Of a stretch of 64,000 nt of DNA, positions 53,263-62,900 are shown one piece after another. Numbering within the stretch: the stretch's first letter is position 1; every line of letters starts with the position of its first letter. Origin of the DNA: Rhodoblastus sp963804045 (lineage in GTDB: Bacteria > Pseudomonadota > Alphaproteobacteria > Rhizobiales > Beijerinckiaceae); the NCBI GenBank assembly GCA_963804045.1, contig CAWDOR010000031.1, forward strand, positions 124,001 to 188,000, in the 5' to 3' direction. Both the position numbers and the translations under genes were made by a program. The notes under the pieces are model-generated. The model searched no databases, was not told where the DNA came from, and saw only the letters and a program-made list of their open reading frames with translations.

Positions 53263-53481
53263 ATGGCGCGCAAACCTGGTTCGAAAAGCGAATTCGTCCT
53301 TTTCGATGTTCTCTATGAAGACGGCGAACAGCGCTCCAATCGCCGCGTGCCCAAGGACATCACGGGCGGTCTCGATGGAGACGAGCCTGTCCGGGTCTTT
53401 ATCGAAGCGCAGGATCGCGACATCGCCGAACGTTCGGGACGCCCGATGGCGGCGATCAAGACCGTCCGGCGCTCGAGCTGA
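53263..53481 (+). CDS. Conserved small hypothetical protein (72 residues)
   Basis: A soluble, charged 72-residue protein: residues 8-20 form a strand-like FVLFDVLYEDG, then RSNRRVPKDITGGLDGDEPVRVFIEAQDRDIAERSGRPMAAIKTVRR. I recall close relatives in other Rhizobiales with the same start and the EAQDRxIAExSGRP segment. There is no signal peptide, membrane helix or catalytic motif. It follows rpsU by 70 bases on the same strand and may share its transcript. Function unknown; a nucleic-acid or ribosome-linked role is only a guess from location. Confidence 0.72.
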   Translation: MARKPGSKSEFVLFDVLYEDGEQRSNRRVPKDITGGLDGDEPVRVFIEAQDRDIAERSGRPMAAIKTVRRSS

Positions 53482-53603
53482 ACGGACGTCCGGGCTCGCG
53501 GCGCGGAAAGCGCGGCAACCCGGCCGGAGGCAAGACGAACAGCGGACCGCGACGGAAGCCATCCGTCGGGAGCGCTGCATTTTCCACTGGCAGGAGGCTG
53601 CGC

Positions 53604-53840
53604 ATGACCGCCGAAACCACTCCCCGCGATCGCATTCGCGCCGCGAAACCCATATCCGCCGCCGCGCATAAATTCTCGGTCGGGCTGCATGTGTCCTACC
53701 GGGGACAGTCCGGCGTGAAGCTCTACCGCGTGACCCGGCATCTGCCCGACGGCGGCCAGGGCCTGCAATATCGCATCCGCTCCGACGACGACGGTCACGA
53801 ACGCGTCGTCATCGAATCCGCGTTGGAGCGCAAGATCTGA
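53604..53840 (+). CDS. Conserved small hypothetical protein (78 residues)
   Basis: A basic 78-residue protein from ATG 53604, with an AGGAGG-like site (CAGGAGGC) before it. The core SVGLHVSYRGQSGVKLYRVTRHLPDGGQGLQYRIRSDDDGHERVVIESALE looks like a small SH3-like beta-barrel: strand VGLHVSYR, then YRVTRHLP and LQYRIRS. Similar small proteins with HKFxVGxxVxYRG and YRIRS segments occur in Rhizobiales and are unassigned. It stands alone, 122 bases after the preceding small gene. Confidence 0.7.
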   Translation: MTAETTPRDRIRAAKPISAAAHKFSVGLHVSYRGQSGVKLYRVTRHLPDGGQGLQYRIRSDDDGHERVVIESALERKI

Positions 53841-54027
53841 AGACGGCGCCGGAGGTTGGGCTCAAGAGCTTGCCGGGGCTTCGCGGTTAAGGAAAACAGG
53901 CTGGGGCGAGGCGCTCCAGCTAGCGGTTTCCGACCAAATTGACGCATTCTGTTGGCTTTTTGGCGAGGCGATCCGCCGTCGATCTCTTGCGGTCGCTTAG
54001 GGCGCCACCTTTTACGCCCGCTCATTC

Positions 54028-54082
54028 GCGCCAAGTCGTCCGCGCCAAGTTGTCGGCGCCAAGTTGTCGGCGCCAAGTCGCC
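54028..54082 (+). repeat. Short tandem repeat, 14-bp unit, four copies
   Basis: Units begin at 54028, 54042, 54056 and 54070 with GCGCCAAGT(C/T)GTC-type sequence; the second and third are identical and the last is one base short. Similar CCAAGTCGTC words continue to about 54100. It lies in non-coding DNA just before the IS21 remnant. Confidence 0.7.
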
Positions 54083-54156
54083 TTTCCAACCAAGTCGTCT
54101 TTCCAACGGAGCAATCGATCGGGAGGCCGCATCGAAAAAGCCGCCGCCGACGATAT

Positions 54157-54384
54157 ATGACGGGGCGAAAGATTTATGATTGGCGCCATTGTCTGGCGGT
54201 GATCCAGCGCCAGCCCGGCGCTTTGCGCAACGGCGCGCCCTTCGTCGACCTGCCGGAGGCGCTCAGGCTCCCGCGAAACCAGCTTCTCAAGCGTCCCGGA
54301 GGCGACAAGGGGATGGTCGAGATGGCGTTGTCCGCCGGCGCTCCGACCAAGACGAAACCTGGCCGATTTTGGTCCCGCCCTTGA
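54157..54384 (+). pseudogene. Remnant of an IS21-family transposase (IstA C-terminus)
   Basis: The frame from ATG 54157 codes for 75 residues that resemble the C-terminal part of IS21 transposases: KIYDWRHCLAVIQRQPGALR, NGAPFVDLPEAL, then LLKRPGGDKGMVE and LSAGAPTKT. The usual stretch of about 20 residues between GGDxxMVE and the ELALEAGAPTKT segment is missing, so it carries an internal deletion, and the sequence then runs into an unrelated end. The DDE catalytic domain, the IstB ATPase and the inverted repeats are not present. It is a scar of an old insertion. Confidence 0.7.
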
Positions 54385-54457
54385 AAATGAAACAATGGCG
54401 AACCGGATGGAGATCTTCCCATCCGCTCAGGCGCCGAGTCCGCCATCCAAAAGCACA

Positions 54458-54481
54458 AAGGCCCCGCTGGAGCGGGGCCTT
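54458..54481 (-). terminator. Rho-independent terminator of the small secreted protein gene
   Basis: An 11-base stem (54458-54468 with 54471-54481) around GG, followed on the minus strand by TTTGTGCTTTT, 20 bases after the stop of the gene at 54501-54746. Confidence 0.75.
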
Positions 54482-54500
54482 CTCGTCGCGATCTCGCTAC

Positions 54501-54746
54501 TCAGCGATGACCGCAAGCCTCGCCGCTATACTGGGTCACGAGATCGCCAGGCGCAGCCACGCCGGAGAGGATCTGGGCGCCGTTCGCGGGAACGCAGGGC
54601 TGATGAGAGGCGACGGCCTCGGCATTCGCCTGCATGGCGTCCCGGTAGAAATCCATATGTTCGGAGCCGGCGCCGGCGGCGCTGGCATTGGCGGCCAGGG
54701 CGAGGAGCAGGCCGCCGGCAAGCGAGGCAGAGAGGATCTTTTTCAT
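54501..54746 (-). CDS. Small secreted protein of unknown function
   Basis: An 81-residue precursor with a clear signal peptide (KKILSASLAGGLLLALAANASA, cleavage near residue 23) and a mature part of about 58 residues. It contains two cysteines (Cys in SHQPCVP and in GEACGH) that could form one disulfide. The ribosome-binding site is GAAAGGAAC, and a strong terminator follows, so it is a self-contained gene. There is no known family that I recognise. It sits beside a transposase remnant and a long non-coding stretch. Confidence 0.65.
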   Translation of the reverse strand: MKKILSASLAGGLLLALAANASAAGAGSEHMDFYRDAMQANAEAVASHQPCVPANGAQILSGVAAPGDLVTQYSGEACGHR

Positions 54747-55315
54747 GATGTGTTCCTTTCACGTCCAGGAATGTGAGCGCAATATGCCGCAGCCCGCATC
54801 ATGCGTGAAATGAAAGATCGTCAATTGGCAAATGAACCGAATTCATGACTCCGGCAATGGCGCACGCCGAATAGCCGCTGGACTCCTCGTTCCCAGATTC
54901 CCAGGAATTGATGCGAAAACGTGGCGATGTGTAAATAGCCCCTGGAGTCATGGACGCCGTCTTCCCTGAATTTGAGGCGAGAAGGCCATGATGGGCGCGA
55001 CCAATTGCGCTGATGATTTCGAATGCGATGCAGGTCAGCCGCGCGCCGAAGCGCCGCCCGGCTGATATATTCGCCGTCGTCGCCACCCATAAATACGGCC
55101 GGGTCGATAAACTGACTGACCCAAGCCCATGCCGATCACACCCGTGCGTAAAGGCTTGCGCGACAGCGCCGCGCACAATCCTCCCGGCCGATACCTAGCT
55201 GGATCGACTATGCTGGAAAGCGCAGGGCTGATGATGCTGATCCTATTCTCGCGCTTCCTTCCACATCGCAGGGGCGGGCTTAGTTCCACGTCGCGACATC
55301 CGAGCGAGACTTCTT
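54747..55315. other. Intergenic region without a supported gene
   Basis: About 570 bases upstream of the secreted-protein gene and downstream of the diguanylate cyclase. Three overlapping frames of 89-130 codons exist on the minus strand but none has a recognisable motif, ribosome-binding site or sensible composition. A decayed gene is possible. The region starts next to an IS21 scar, so rearranged DNA is plausible. Confidence 0.4.
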
Positions 55316-56902
55316 TCATCTCGTTTGTCGCGCGGCAAGCCGCTCCGAACTTACAGACGTATCGAGACCTCCCGCCAATTGTCCATGCAGCGATTCCGCG
55401 ACCGACGACAGAACTCTGGTCCAATTGACGACACGATTTCGGCCGGTATTTTTCGCGGCGTAAAGCGCCTCGTCGGCCCGCTTGACCAGATCCGCCAAAT
55501 CGCGGGTCTGCTGCTGCGACGAGGCAATTCCAAGACTGATCGTGACCCTCTCGGCGTTCGGCAGCCAGGTCGTGACTTCACCAACGGCTTGCCGGATATG
55601 CTCGGCAAGTCGTTCAGCATCGACTTCCGTTCCGCCTACAACCGCCATGCAAAATTCCTCGCCGCCATAACGTCCGACAAGATCCCGGGGGCCGCACGAG
55701 CCTTTCAGCACATCGGCGAGACCGACCAAAACCGCGTCGCCGACGCCGTGACCGAACCGATCGTTGATGCGCTTGAAATGATCGGCGTCCACCATGATGA
55801 AGGAAATCAGCTCCCGCCCGCTGACCGCATCCTCGAACGCCTGTTCGGCTTTCTCGAAAAATGTCCGCCGGTTGAGGCAACCGGTTAGCGGATCGGTCGA
55901 GGCCAACAGTTGCAGCTTATGGTTCTGCTCGGAAATCTTGGCCTGGGAAAGCTGCAGCTGTTGGTTCGAGAGATTCAACTGCTCGTTCATTTCATGAAGA
56001 ACCGTAACGTCGTCAAAGGTCGCGATCACCCCGCGCACAACGCCTTCGCCGTCCACAATACGTGTCGCGTTGACGAGAAGCCTTTTCAGGCGTCCGCCGC
56101 CATTTTTAATTCCCATGGCGACGCCGAGAACGGATTCGCCAGACCGCATCGCGGCTCGCCAGGGAAGCGCCGGCGCCGCTGAAGCCGCGTCGGACGCCGT
56201 CCATGGCAAGTCGCCGGCCTGCGCGCCCAGCATCGGCCGATCGGTTCCAGCTACTTTTTTGACGAAGGCGCTATTGGCCAGGAGCACCCGCTCCTTTTCG
56301 TCCATGATCAATACGCCCTCGGCGAGCGTGTCGAACGCCGCCTTGACCCGCTCGGGAATCGCGCGACTGGGGTCAAGCTCTCTCAGCGCCCGCCTCAGCA
56401 TGAAATAATAGCCAAGGAACCCGGCCACGGCGATGAAGCAAATAAATTCGAGCAGTTTCGTCGATACGCCGAGTCTGTTGTTGCTGGTGGCGAGCGGACG
56501 AAACCTCAGCTCAATTCGCCCAGCTTGAACTTCTCCGAGAAATAGCGGCACATGAAGGCTCGTGGCGAGTGAGTTTTCTCCCGCCGGATTGGCTGCCCGA
56601 TCGTCGTAATCCTTCGATCCAGCCAATAGTTCGCCATTCGCGCCTCGCACCGCAATCGACAAGACATCGCCATTGCGGCTGACCACGGATTCGATCGTGT
56701 CCTTGATCGAGTCGATATCCTTGCGGCTCGCCAGGCTCGCCAGTTGAACGGCAAGAGTTTCGGAAATATTGGAGCGGGCTTCCAGCGCCGTCTTTTCCTC
56801 GTTTGGAAACAGGCCCAAGGAGCAGGCCAACAGGATAAGACTGAGCGTCAGCGAGAGTAAGCCAATACTGATCCGCAGCGTCGGAGTCACAAGAGGTTTC
56901 AT
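55316..56902 (-). CDS. Membrane diguanylate cyclase (sensor-PAS-GGDEF) coupled to the adhesin
   Basis: A 528-residue inner-membrane protein: TM1 (about 10-30), a periplasmic sensor region (about 31-145, with ASRKDIDSIKDTIESVV, VLSIAVRGANGELLAGS), TM2 (about 150-170), a PAS domain (about 185-310), a coiled linker (LNLSNQQLQLSQAKISEQNHKLQLLA) and a GGDEF domain with GRYGGEEF. The active-site motif is intact, so it should make c-di-GMP. The position of the inhibitory RxxD reads GPRD, so product inhibition at the I-site is probably absent. Its ATG at 56902 overlaps the stop of the giant surface protein (ATGA), so it is translated with it. Confidence 0.92.
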   Translation of the reverse strand: MKPLVTPTLRISIGLLSLTLSLILLACSLGLFPNEEKTALEARSNISETLAVQLASLASRKDIDSIKDTIESVVSRNGDVLSIAVRGANGELLAGSKDYDDRAANPAGENSLATSLHVPLFLGEVQAGRIELRFRPLATSNNRLGVSTKLLEFICFIAVAGFLGYYFMLRRALRELDPSRAIPERVKAAFDTLAEGVLIMDEKERVLLANSAFVKKVAGTDRPMLGAQAGDLPWTASDAASAAPALPWRAAMRSGESVLGVAMGIKNGGGRLKRLLVNATRIVDGEGVVRGVIATFDDVTVLHEMNEQLNLSNQQLQLSQAKISEQNHKLQLLASTDPLTGCLNRRTFFEKAEQAFEDAVSGRELISFIMVDADHFKRINDRFGHGVGDAVLVGLADVLKGSCGPRDLVGRYGGEEFCMAVVGGTEVDAERLAEHIRQAVGEVTTWLPNAERVTISLGIASSQQQTRDLADLVKRADEALYAAKNTGRNRVVNWTRVLSSVAESLHGQLAGGLDTSVSSERLAARQTR

Positions 56903-59900
56903 GAGCGGACACCATCAAATATGCGATCGACGTCGGACGGCGGTTGATCGGCGTCCTCATCGGGTCTTTTCGCGGGCATCATGATCGTCAGCGGATCGAA
57001 TCCGCGCCACAGGGGCATCGACGACAGCAATGCGCTCAGCAGCGCTCCGCCGCGCAGCAGCCAGCCGACAAATCCAGCGGTCAGCATCAGGCTCGCGCCG
57101 GCTATCGCGATGTTCAAAGTCGCACGAGGAGCTTTGGCCGAACGCCGCGCCTCCGCGAACTCCCGCGCGATCGCCGAAACCATCGCTTCACGGTCAAACG
57201 TTGAAAGCGCGCGATCAATCCGGGATGACGCTTGTGCGGCTGACCGGCAGCCCCGCGTCTGCAAATCGGACGAGGCGCCTGGAATCGAAGGATTGGCGTC
57301 GCCGCCAATTCCGCCGCCGCTTTCATCCGCGCAGGAGGGTTTCGCCGCCGTCGCCGCCAAATTTGTCAGCGCGTCAGCCAAATGTGGCGCTGTCGGAGCA
57401 ACGCCGATCAAAGCGGAGGCCGGAGCTGTCGCCGGGAGTCCCGCGCCGCCGCCAATATTTTTCTCTCGGCTGGCGCCGGCTGGCGGCGCAGCGGAGGGAC
57501 TGCCAGCGCCCGATCTGGAAGAAGATACGGAGCTAAGCAATCCAACGCTTCCGGCAGCGCTCACGTTGATGTTGCTGGACGGGTCGTCGATCCCGTTCAC
57601 CGCGGCGCTCCCGCCATTGATCGACGGCGCCTTGACCGCCAGTCCGGCATTCGATGGCGACAACTCATCGGACTGCGGGCCCCTCAGGGGAATGACCATC
57701 CAATTGCTGGACCTGACCGATGTCACTGTATAATTGCCGTTTGTCAGCCCGCCCACCACATTCATGATGTAGTCGCCGACCCGAGTGCGAGCGCTGACGC
57801 CGAAGGAATTGCCCAGCCCGGTGAGGACGCTGACGCTTTCGCCATTCTGCAACCCCGTCGCGGACAGGCCGGGATTGGACGGCGAAGCGCCATAGGTCGA
57901 TGAGCCGCCGAGCGCGGCGACGATCACCCCGGCGGGGTTCACGGTCCAGCTTCCGGCGACGGCGCTGGAGACGACATAATTGGGGTTGGTCAGCGCGCCC
58001 GCGACATTCAGCGCATAAGTCCCTGCGTTTGTGGCGCTGGTGACGCCGAAGGAATTGCTCAGCCCGGTGAGGACGCTGACGCTTTCGCCATTCTGCAACC
58101 CCGTCGCGGACAGGCCGGGATTGGACGGCGAAGCGCCATAGGTCGATGAGCCGCCGAGCGCGGTGACGATCACCCCGGCGGGGTTCACGGTCCAGTTTCC
58201 GGCGACGGCGCTGGAGACGACATAATTGGGGTTGGTCAGCGCGCCCGCGACATTCAGCGCATAAGTCCCTGCGTTTGTGGCGCTGGTGACGCCGAAGGAA
58301 TTGCTCAGGCCGGTGAGGGCGCTGACGCTCTCGCCATTCTGCAACCCCGTCGCGGACAGGCCGGGATTGGACGGCGAAGCGCCATAGGTCGATGAGCCGC
58401 CGAGCGCGGTGACAATCACCCCGGCGGGGTTCACGGTCCAGCTTCCGGCGACGGCGCTGGAGACGACATAATTGGGGTTGGTCAGCGCGCCCGCGACATT
58501 CAGCGCATAAGTCCCTGCGTTTGTGGCGCTGGTGACGCCGAAGGAATTGCTCAGGCCGGTGAGGGCGCTGACGCTCTCGCCATTCTGCAACCCCGTCGCG
58601 GACAGGCCGGGATTGGACGGCGAAGCGCCATAGGTCGATGAGCCGCCGAGCGCGGTGACAATCACGCCGGCGGGGTTCACGGTCCAGCTTCCGGCGACGG
58701 CGCTGGAGACGACATAATTGGGGTTGGTCAGCGCGCCCGCGACATTCAGCGCATAAGTCCCTGCGTTTGTGGCGCTGGTGACGCCGAAGGAATTGCTCAG
58801 GCCGGTGAGGGCGCTGACGCTCTCGCCATTCTGCAACCCCGTCGCGGACAGGCCGGGATTGGACGGCGAAGCGCCATAGGTCGATGAGCCGCCGAGCGCG
58901 GTGACAATCACGCCGGCGGGGTTCACGGTCCAGCTTCCGGCGACGGCGCTGGAGACGACATAATTGGGGTTGGTCAGCGCGCCCGCGAGATTCAGCGCAT
59001 AAGTCCCTGCGTTTGTGGCGTTGGTGACGCCGAAGGAATTGCTCAGGCCGGTGAGGGCGCTGACGCTCTCGCCATTCTGCAATCCCGTCGCGGACAGGCC
59101 GGGATTGGACGGCGAAGCGCCATAGGTCGATGAGCCGCCGAGCGCGGTGACGATCACCCCGGCGGGGTTCACGGCCAGCGTCCCGCTGGAGGCGAAGGCA
59201 AAGGCGTAGCCGTTGGCTGCGGACAGGCCGCCCTGGGAGATGGCGATCATATAAGGCGATCCGGAAACGACCGCCGTCGCCGTCGATCCGGCGGAAGTCA
59301 CGCTCGGGGCGCCCGAATAGGCGGAGGCGGCGCTGTCGCCGAGAAAAGCGCCGGCGACGCCCGGTTGGTAGCCGGCGACCGAATAATCTCCGGCGATGGT
59401 CGTCGTATCGTCCGCCCCATAGGTTTTGCTGTCGCTGGTCGAAGCGAAAGTCAAAACTGGCTGAGTGGCGAAGACATAGCGGTTTCCGCTCTGACCGACG
59501 GCTCCGCCGCTGGAGGCGTAGGTCGTCGCCCAGATCGCGACATTTCCGGAATTGAGATTGTTGAACGCGTCGCCCCCGGGCGCGGACGAGAACACCAGCC
59601 AGCGGCCACTGGGCGTGGAAAGCGCGGAAGCGCCGGCATTGTTGATAAAAGCATTGTCCGCCGCCAGCGTGATCGCGGTATTGGCGGACGAAGAGCTTAG
59701 AACCGCTCCGCCGGCCAAAGTCAGATTGGCGCCGGAGCCTGGGGTCGTGGTCACGGTCAACGCGCCGCTGGATGAGACCGAGCCGATGCTCAGGGATTGG
59801 GCATTGTTGAAAGCGAAGGGTCCGACCGTCCCGCTGGACGCGAGCGCGCCGACCGCATTTGCGCCGGTGAGGCTGACCGTTCCCACGCCGCTGTCGGAGA

Positions 59901-62900
59901 GCGTCGTTGCGGTAATGGTTCCGGCGCCCGACAGCGTCGCGCCGGCGGCGACCGATGTCGTCGCCGTGTTCGAGCCGACATTCCACGACCCGGAAAGGTT
60001 GAGCGTTCCCGCCGCAACCGTCGTCGCGCCGGTGTAGCTGTTGGCGCCTGAGAGCGTCAGCGTCCCGGTCCCGTTCTGGGTCAAGGACACCGTGCCGGCG
60101 CCGTTCTGGACGCCGCCGGAAAATGTGGTCGACGCATTGGCGCCACCTGTCGTCAGGGTCGCCGCCGTCGTGCTGGAATCGGTGACGGCTCCCGCGCCCG
60201 CCAGCGAGCCGATGGCGTTGCTGGAGCCGTTGAGATCGAGCGTCGCGCCGCTCGCGACCGTGACGGCGGAGTTGGACCCGAAAGCCGTTGTCGAGCCGGC
60301 TTGCAGCGTTCCCGCCGAAACCGTCGTCGCGCCGGCGTAGCTGTTGGCGCCCGAGAAATTGAAAGCGCCGCCGGACAGCGTTATCGCGCCGGAGCCGGAA
60401 ATCGCACCGCTGACATTCATCGCGCCGGTGTCGGCGATGGTGGAGGCGCCGGTCGCGCTCACCGGCGTCTGCACATTCACGGTTCCGCCGGTGACGGTCC
60501 AGGCGCCGTCCCAAACCAGCGGCTTCGAGCCCGTCAACGTGGCGACCGCGCCCGAGCCCAGAACCCAATTATAACCGGAAGCGTTCATCGCGTATGGGTC
60601 GCTTCCTCCGGTGACGTTCAGGGCGAGATTGGCGTTGGCGAGCAGCGTGAGGCCGGGCGACCCGGTGAAATTGAAGACGGAGCCGCCGTAATTCGAGGCG
60701 GCGTTTAACGTCACCGCGCCGCCGACGGTCAAAGGCCCCGCGAGGTTGACGCCAATGTCGCCGGCGGTCGGCGTGACGTTGACAGTCAGGGTTCCAGAAG
60801 AGGCGTCGAGTGTGGCGGCGCCATTTGTGGAAAAGGCGTAGTTCGAGCCGGCCGCGCCGGTTCCCGTGGCGTTCAGCGTCACGGTTCCCGTGGTGGTCAG
60901 GACGGAGCCCGAGGAGAGACCGACGCCCGCGCTATAGCCGTTGTTGGAGCTGGCGTTGACGGTCAATCCCGCGCCGCCGTTGATGGAAACGCCGCCCCAG
61001 ATGTTGAGGGCGGCGCCGGAGAAGGGCGGAATGGTGAGCGTCCCGGTTCCCGACAGGGTGGAACCGTCGGTGAGAGTCACGTTGCCGCCGGAGCCGAGCG
61101 TGGCGCTGACATTGGACAGCGACAGGGTTGCCGCGCTGGCCACCGTGACCGCGGTCGCGCCCCCGAGCGCGCCCGAGTTCGCCAAGGCGAGCGTGCCCCC
61201 GCCGATCCAGGTGACGCCGGAAAAACTATTGGCGCCGGAAAGCGTCAGAATCGACGCCGCGTTGTATTTCTCGAACCAGCCAGAGCCGGAGATGGCGCCC
61301 GAAAGGGTCTGCGCCGCGCTGGAATTATATTCGAAGGTCGCGCCCGAGGCTATGGAGATGGCGCCCGCGTAAGAGCCCGACCCGAGCGATCCGGCGTTGC
61401 CGATCTCCAGGCTTCCCGAGCTGACCGTGGTGGGGCCGGAATAGGTGTTGACGCCAGTCAACTCCATGAGTCCCGTCCCGCTGACCGTAACGCCGCCAGT
61501 ACCGGAGATGACGCCGGACAGGGACCAGCCGCCGGCGGTCGCAAAGGTCGCGAGGCCGCCGCCTGAGGCGATATTGGCCGAGCCCCAGATGTTCGGGCCG
61601 GAAACGTCGATCGCCAGCGCGCCGCCGCTCGAAACAATGTTGTTGCTGATGTCCACGGCGCCGCCGCTGGCGGAGATGGTCAATATATTGGCGGCGGCGT
61701 TGGAATAGGTCACGGCGTCCGCCGTGATCGCGCCGCTTCCGGTCGCCTGCAAGGTGATCGCGCCGGGTCCGGCCTGCGCGATCGTTCCGGCGCCGTCGGA
61801 AATCGCGCCCGTTCCCGTCGTGGTGAGCGTGATGGCGCCGGCGCTCGCGCCGCCAGAAATGGTTCCGGCGTTGGTGATCGTCCCCGCGCCATTGGTCGTC
61901 AGGGCGATGGCGCCGGAGCCCGTGGAGGACAATGTTGCGCCGCTTTTCACCAGAATATTGTTGGCGGAGTTTGGCGCTACGGTCAGTGAGCCGGAACTGG
62001 CGGTCAGCGTTCCCGCCACATCCACGGCCGTGGCGCCCAGGGAGCCCGCCATATCGGTAAAAGCCACGCCGCCGCTGGTGGTATAAACGGCTCCGGACTG
62101 GATATTCACGCCTTCGCCCGAGGTCGAAGCCGAGGAACCCGTCACGGTCAGGCCGCCGCCGCCATTGGCGAGGGTCGCGGTCCCCTGCAGGATCACGCCG
62201 GTTCCGCTGCTCGACGATCCCGACATGACGAGCCCGCCTGACAGGGCCGCGATGGTGTTGCCGCCGACATTGACGAGGCCGTAGGAGCTTGAGCTGGCTC
62301 CCGCAAGCAATACGGGGCCGGCCGTGGTCACATTGGCCGCGCTTTCGATCTTCAAGCCATAGCCGCTCGCGCTGGTCCCCGAGAAGGCGACCTGCGTCGC
62401 GGTCTCGTTGTCGATCGTCGTGGCGCCTTGAAGGTAAACGCCATTGTACGATGTCGAGACGCCGGTGAAGGTCGGCGACCCGCTGGAAATGGTGATCGTA
62501 TTGCCGCCCTTGAACGACAGTCCGTCGCTTTGCGATGAGGTTCCCGAAAGCGTGACGGCGCCTGAAACGGTGAGATTTGCGCCGGTGTTGAATCTTATGC
62601 CGCGCGCCAGCGTGCTCGAGCCAATGAGCTGGAAAGCGCCGGCGCCGCTATTGGTCAGCGCCAAAGTTCCGCCATTGACCCAGACCGCGTTGCCGCCGGC
62701 GGAGGAGGCGGAGATTGTCAAGGATCCCGAACTGTCGGTGATGTTGGAGCCGTTGAAATAGGCGCCATAAGAGCTGTCGGCGTTGGTCCCCGAAATCGTA
62801 ACGCCGCCGGAGGTGGTCAGGTTGGAGTTGATCGCCAGGCCGTAGTCGTTCGGAGACAGGCTAAGGCCGGAAATTTGAAGGGAGCCGGCGCCGTTATTGG

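Noticed and set aside
54799..55176. 125-codon minus-strand frame upstream of the secreted protein
   Set aside because: No ribosome-binding site or known family; two other overlapping frames are equally open. A decayed gene could not be excluded.
57694..59169. CRISPR-like array
   Set aside because: The repeats are 246 bp, in frame and without spacers; they code for tandem protein domains.
57665..60568. A 967-codon frame in the adhesin, with Arg-rich repeats
   Set aside because: It is an alternative frame of the same minus strand through the 246-bp repeats; the Arg-rich translation has no sensible fold, while the other frame has MBG and PATR patterns.
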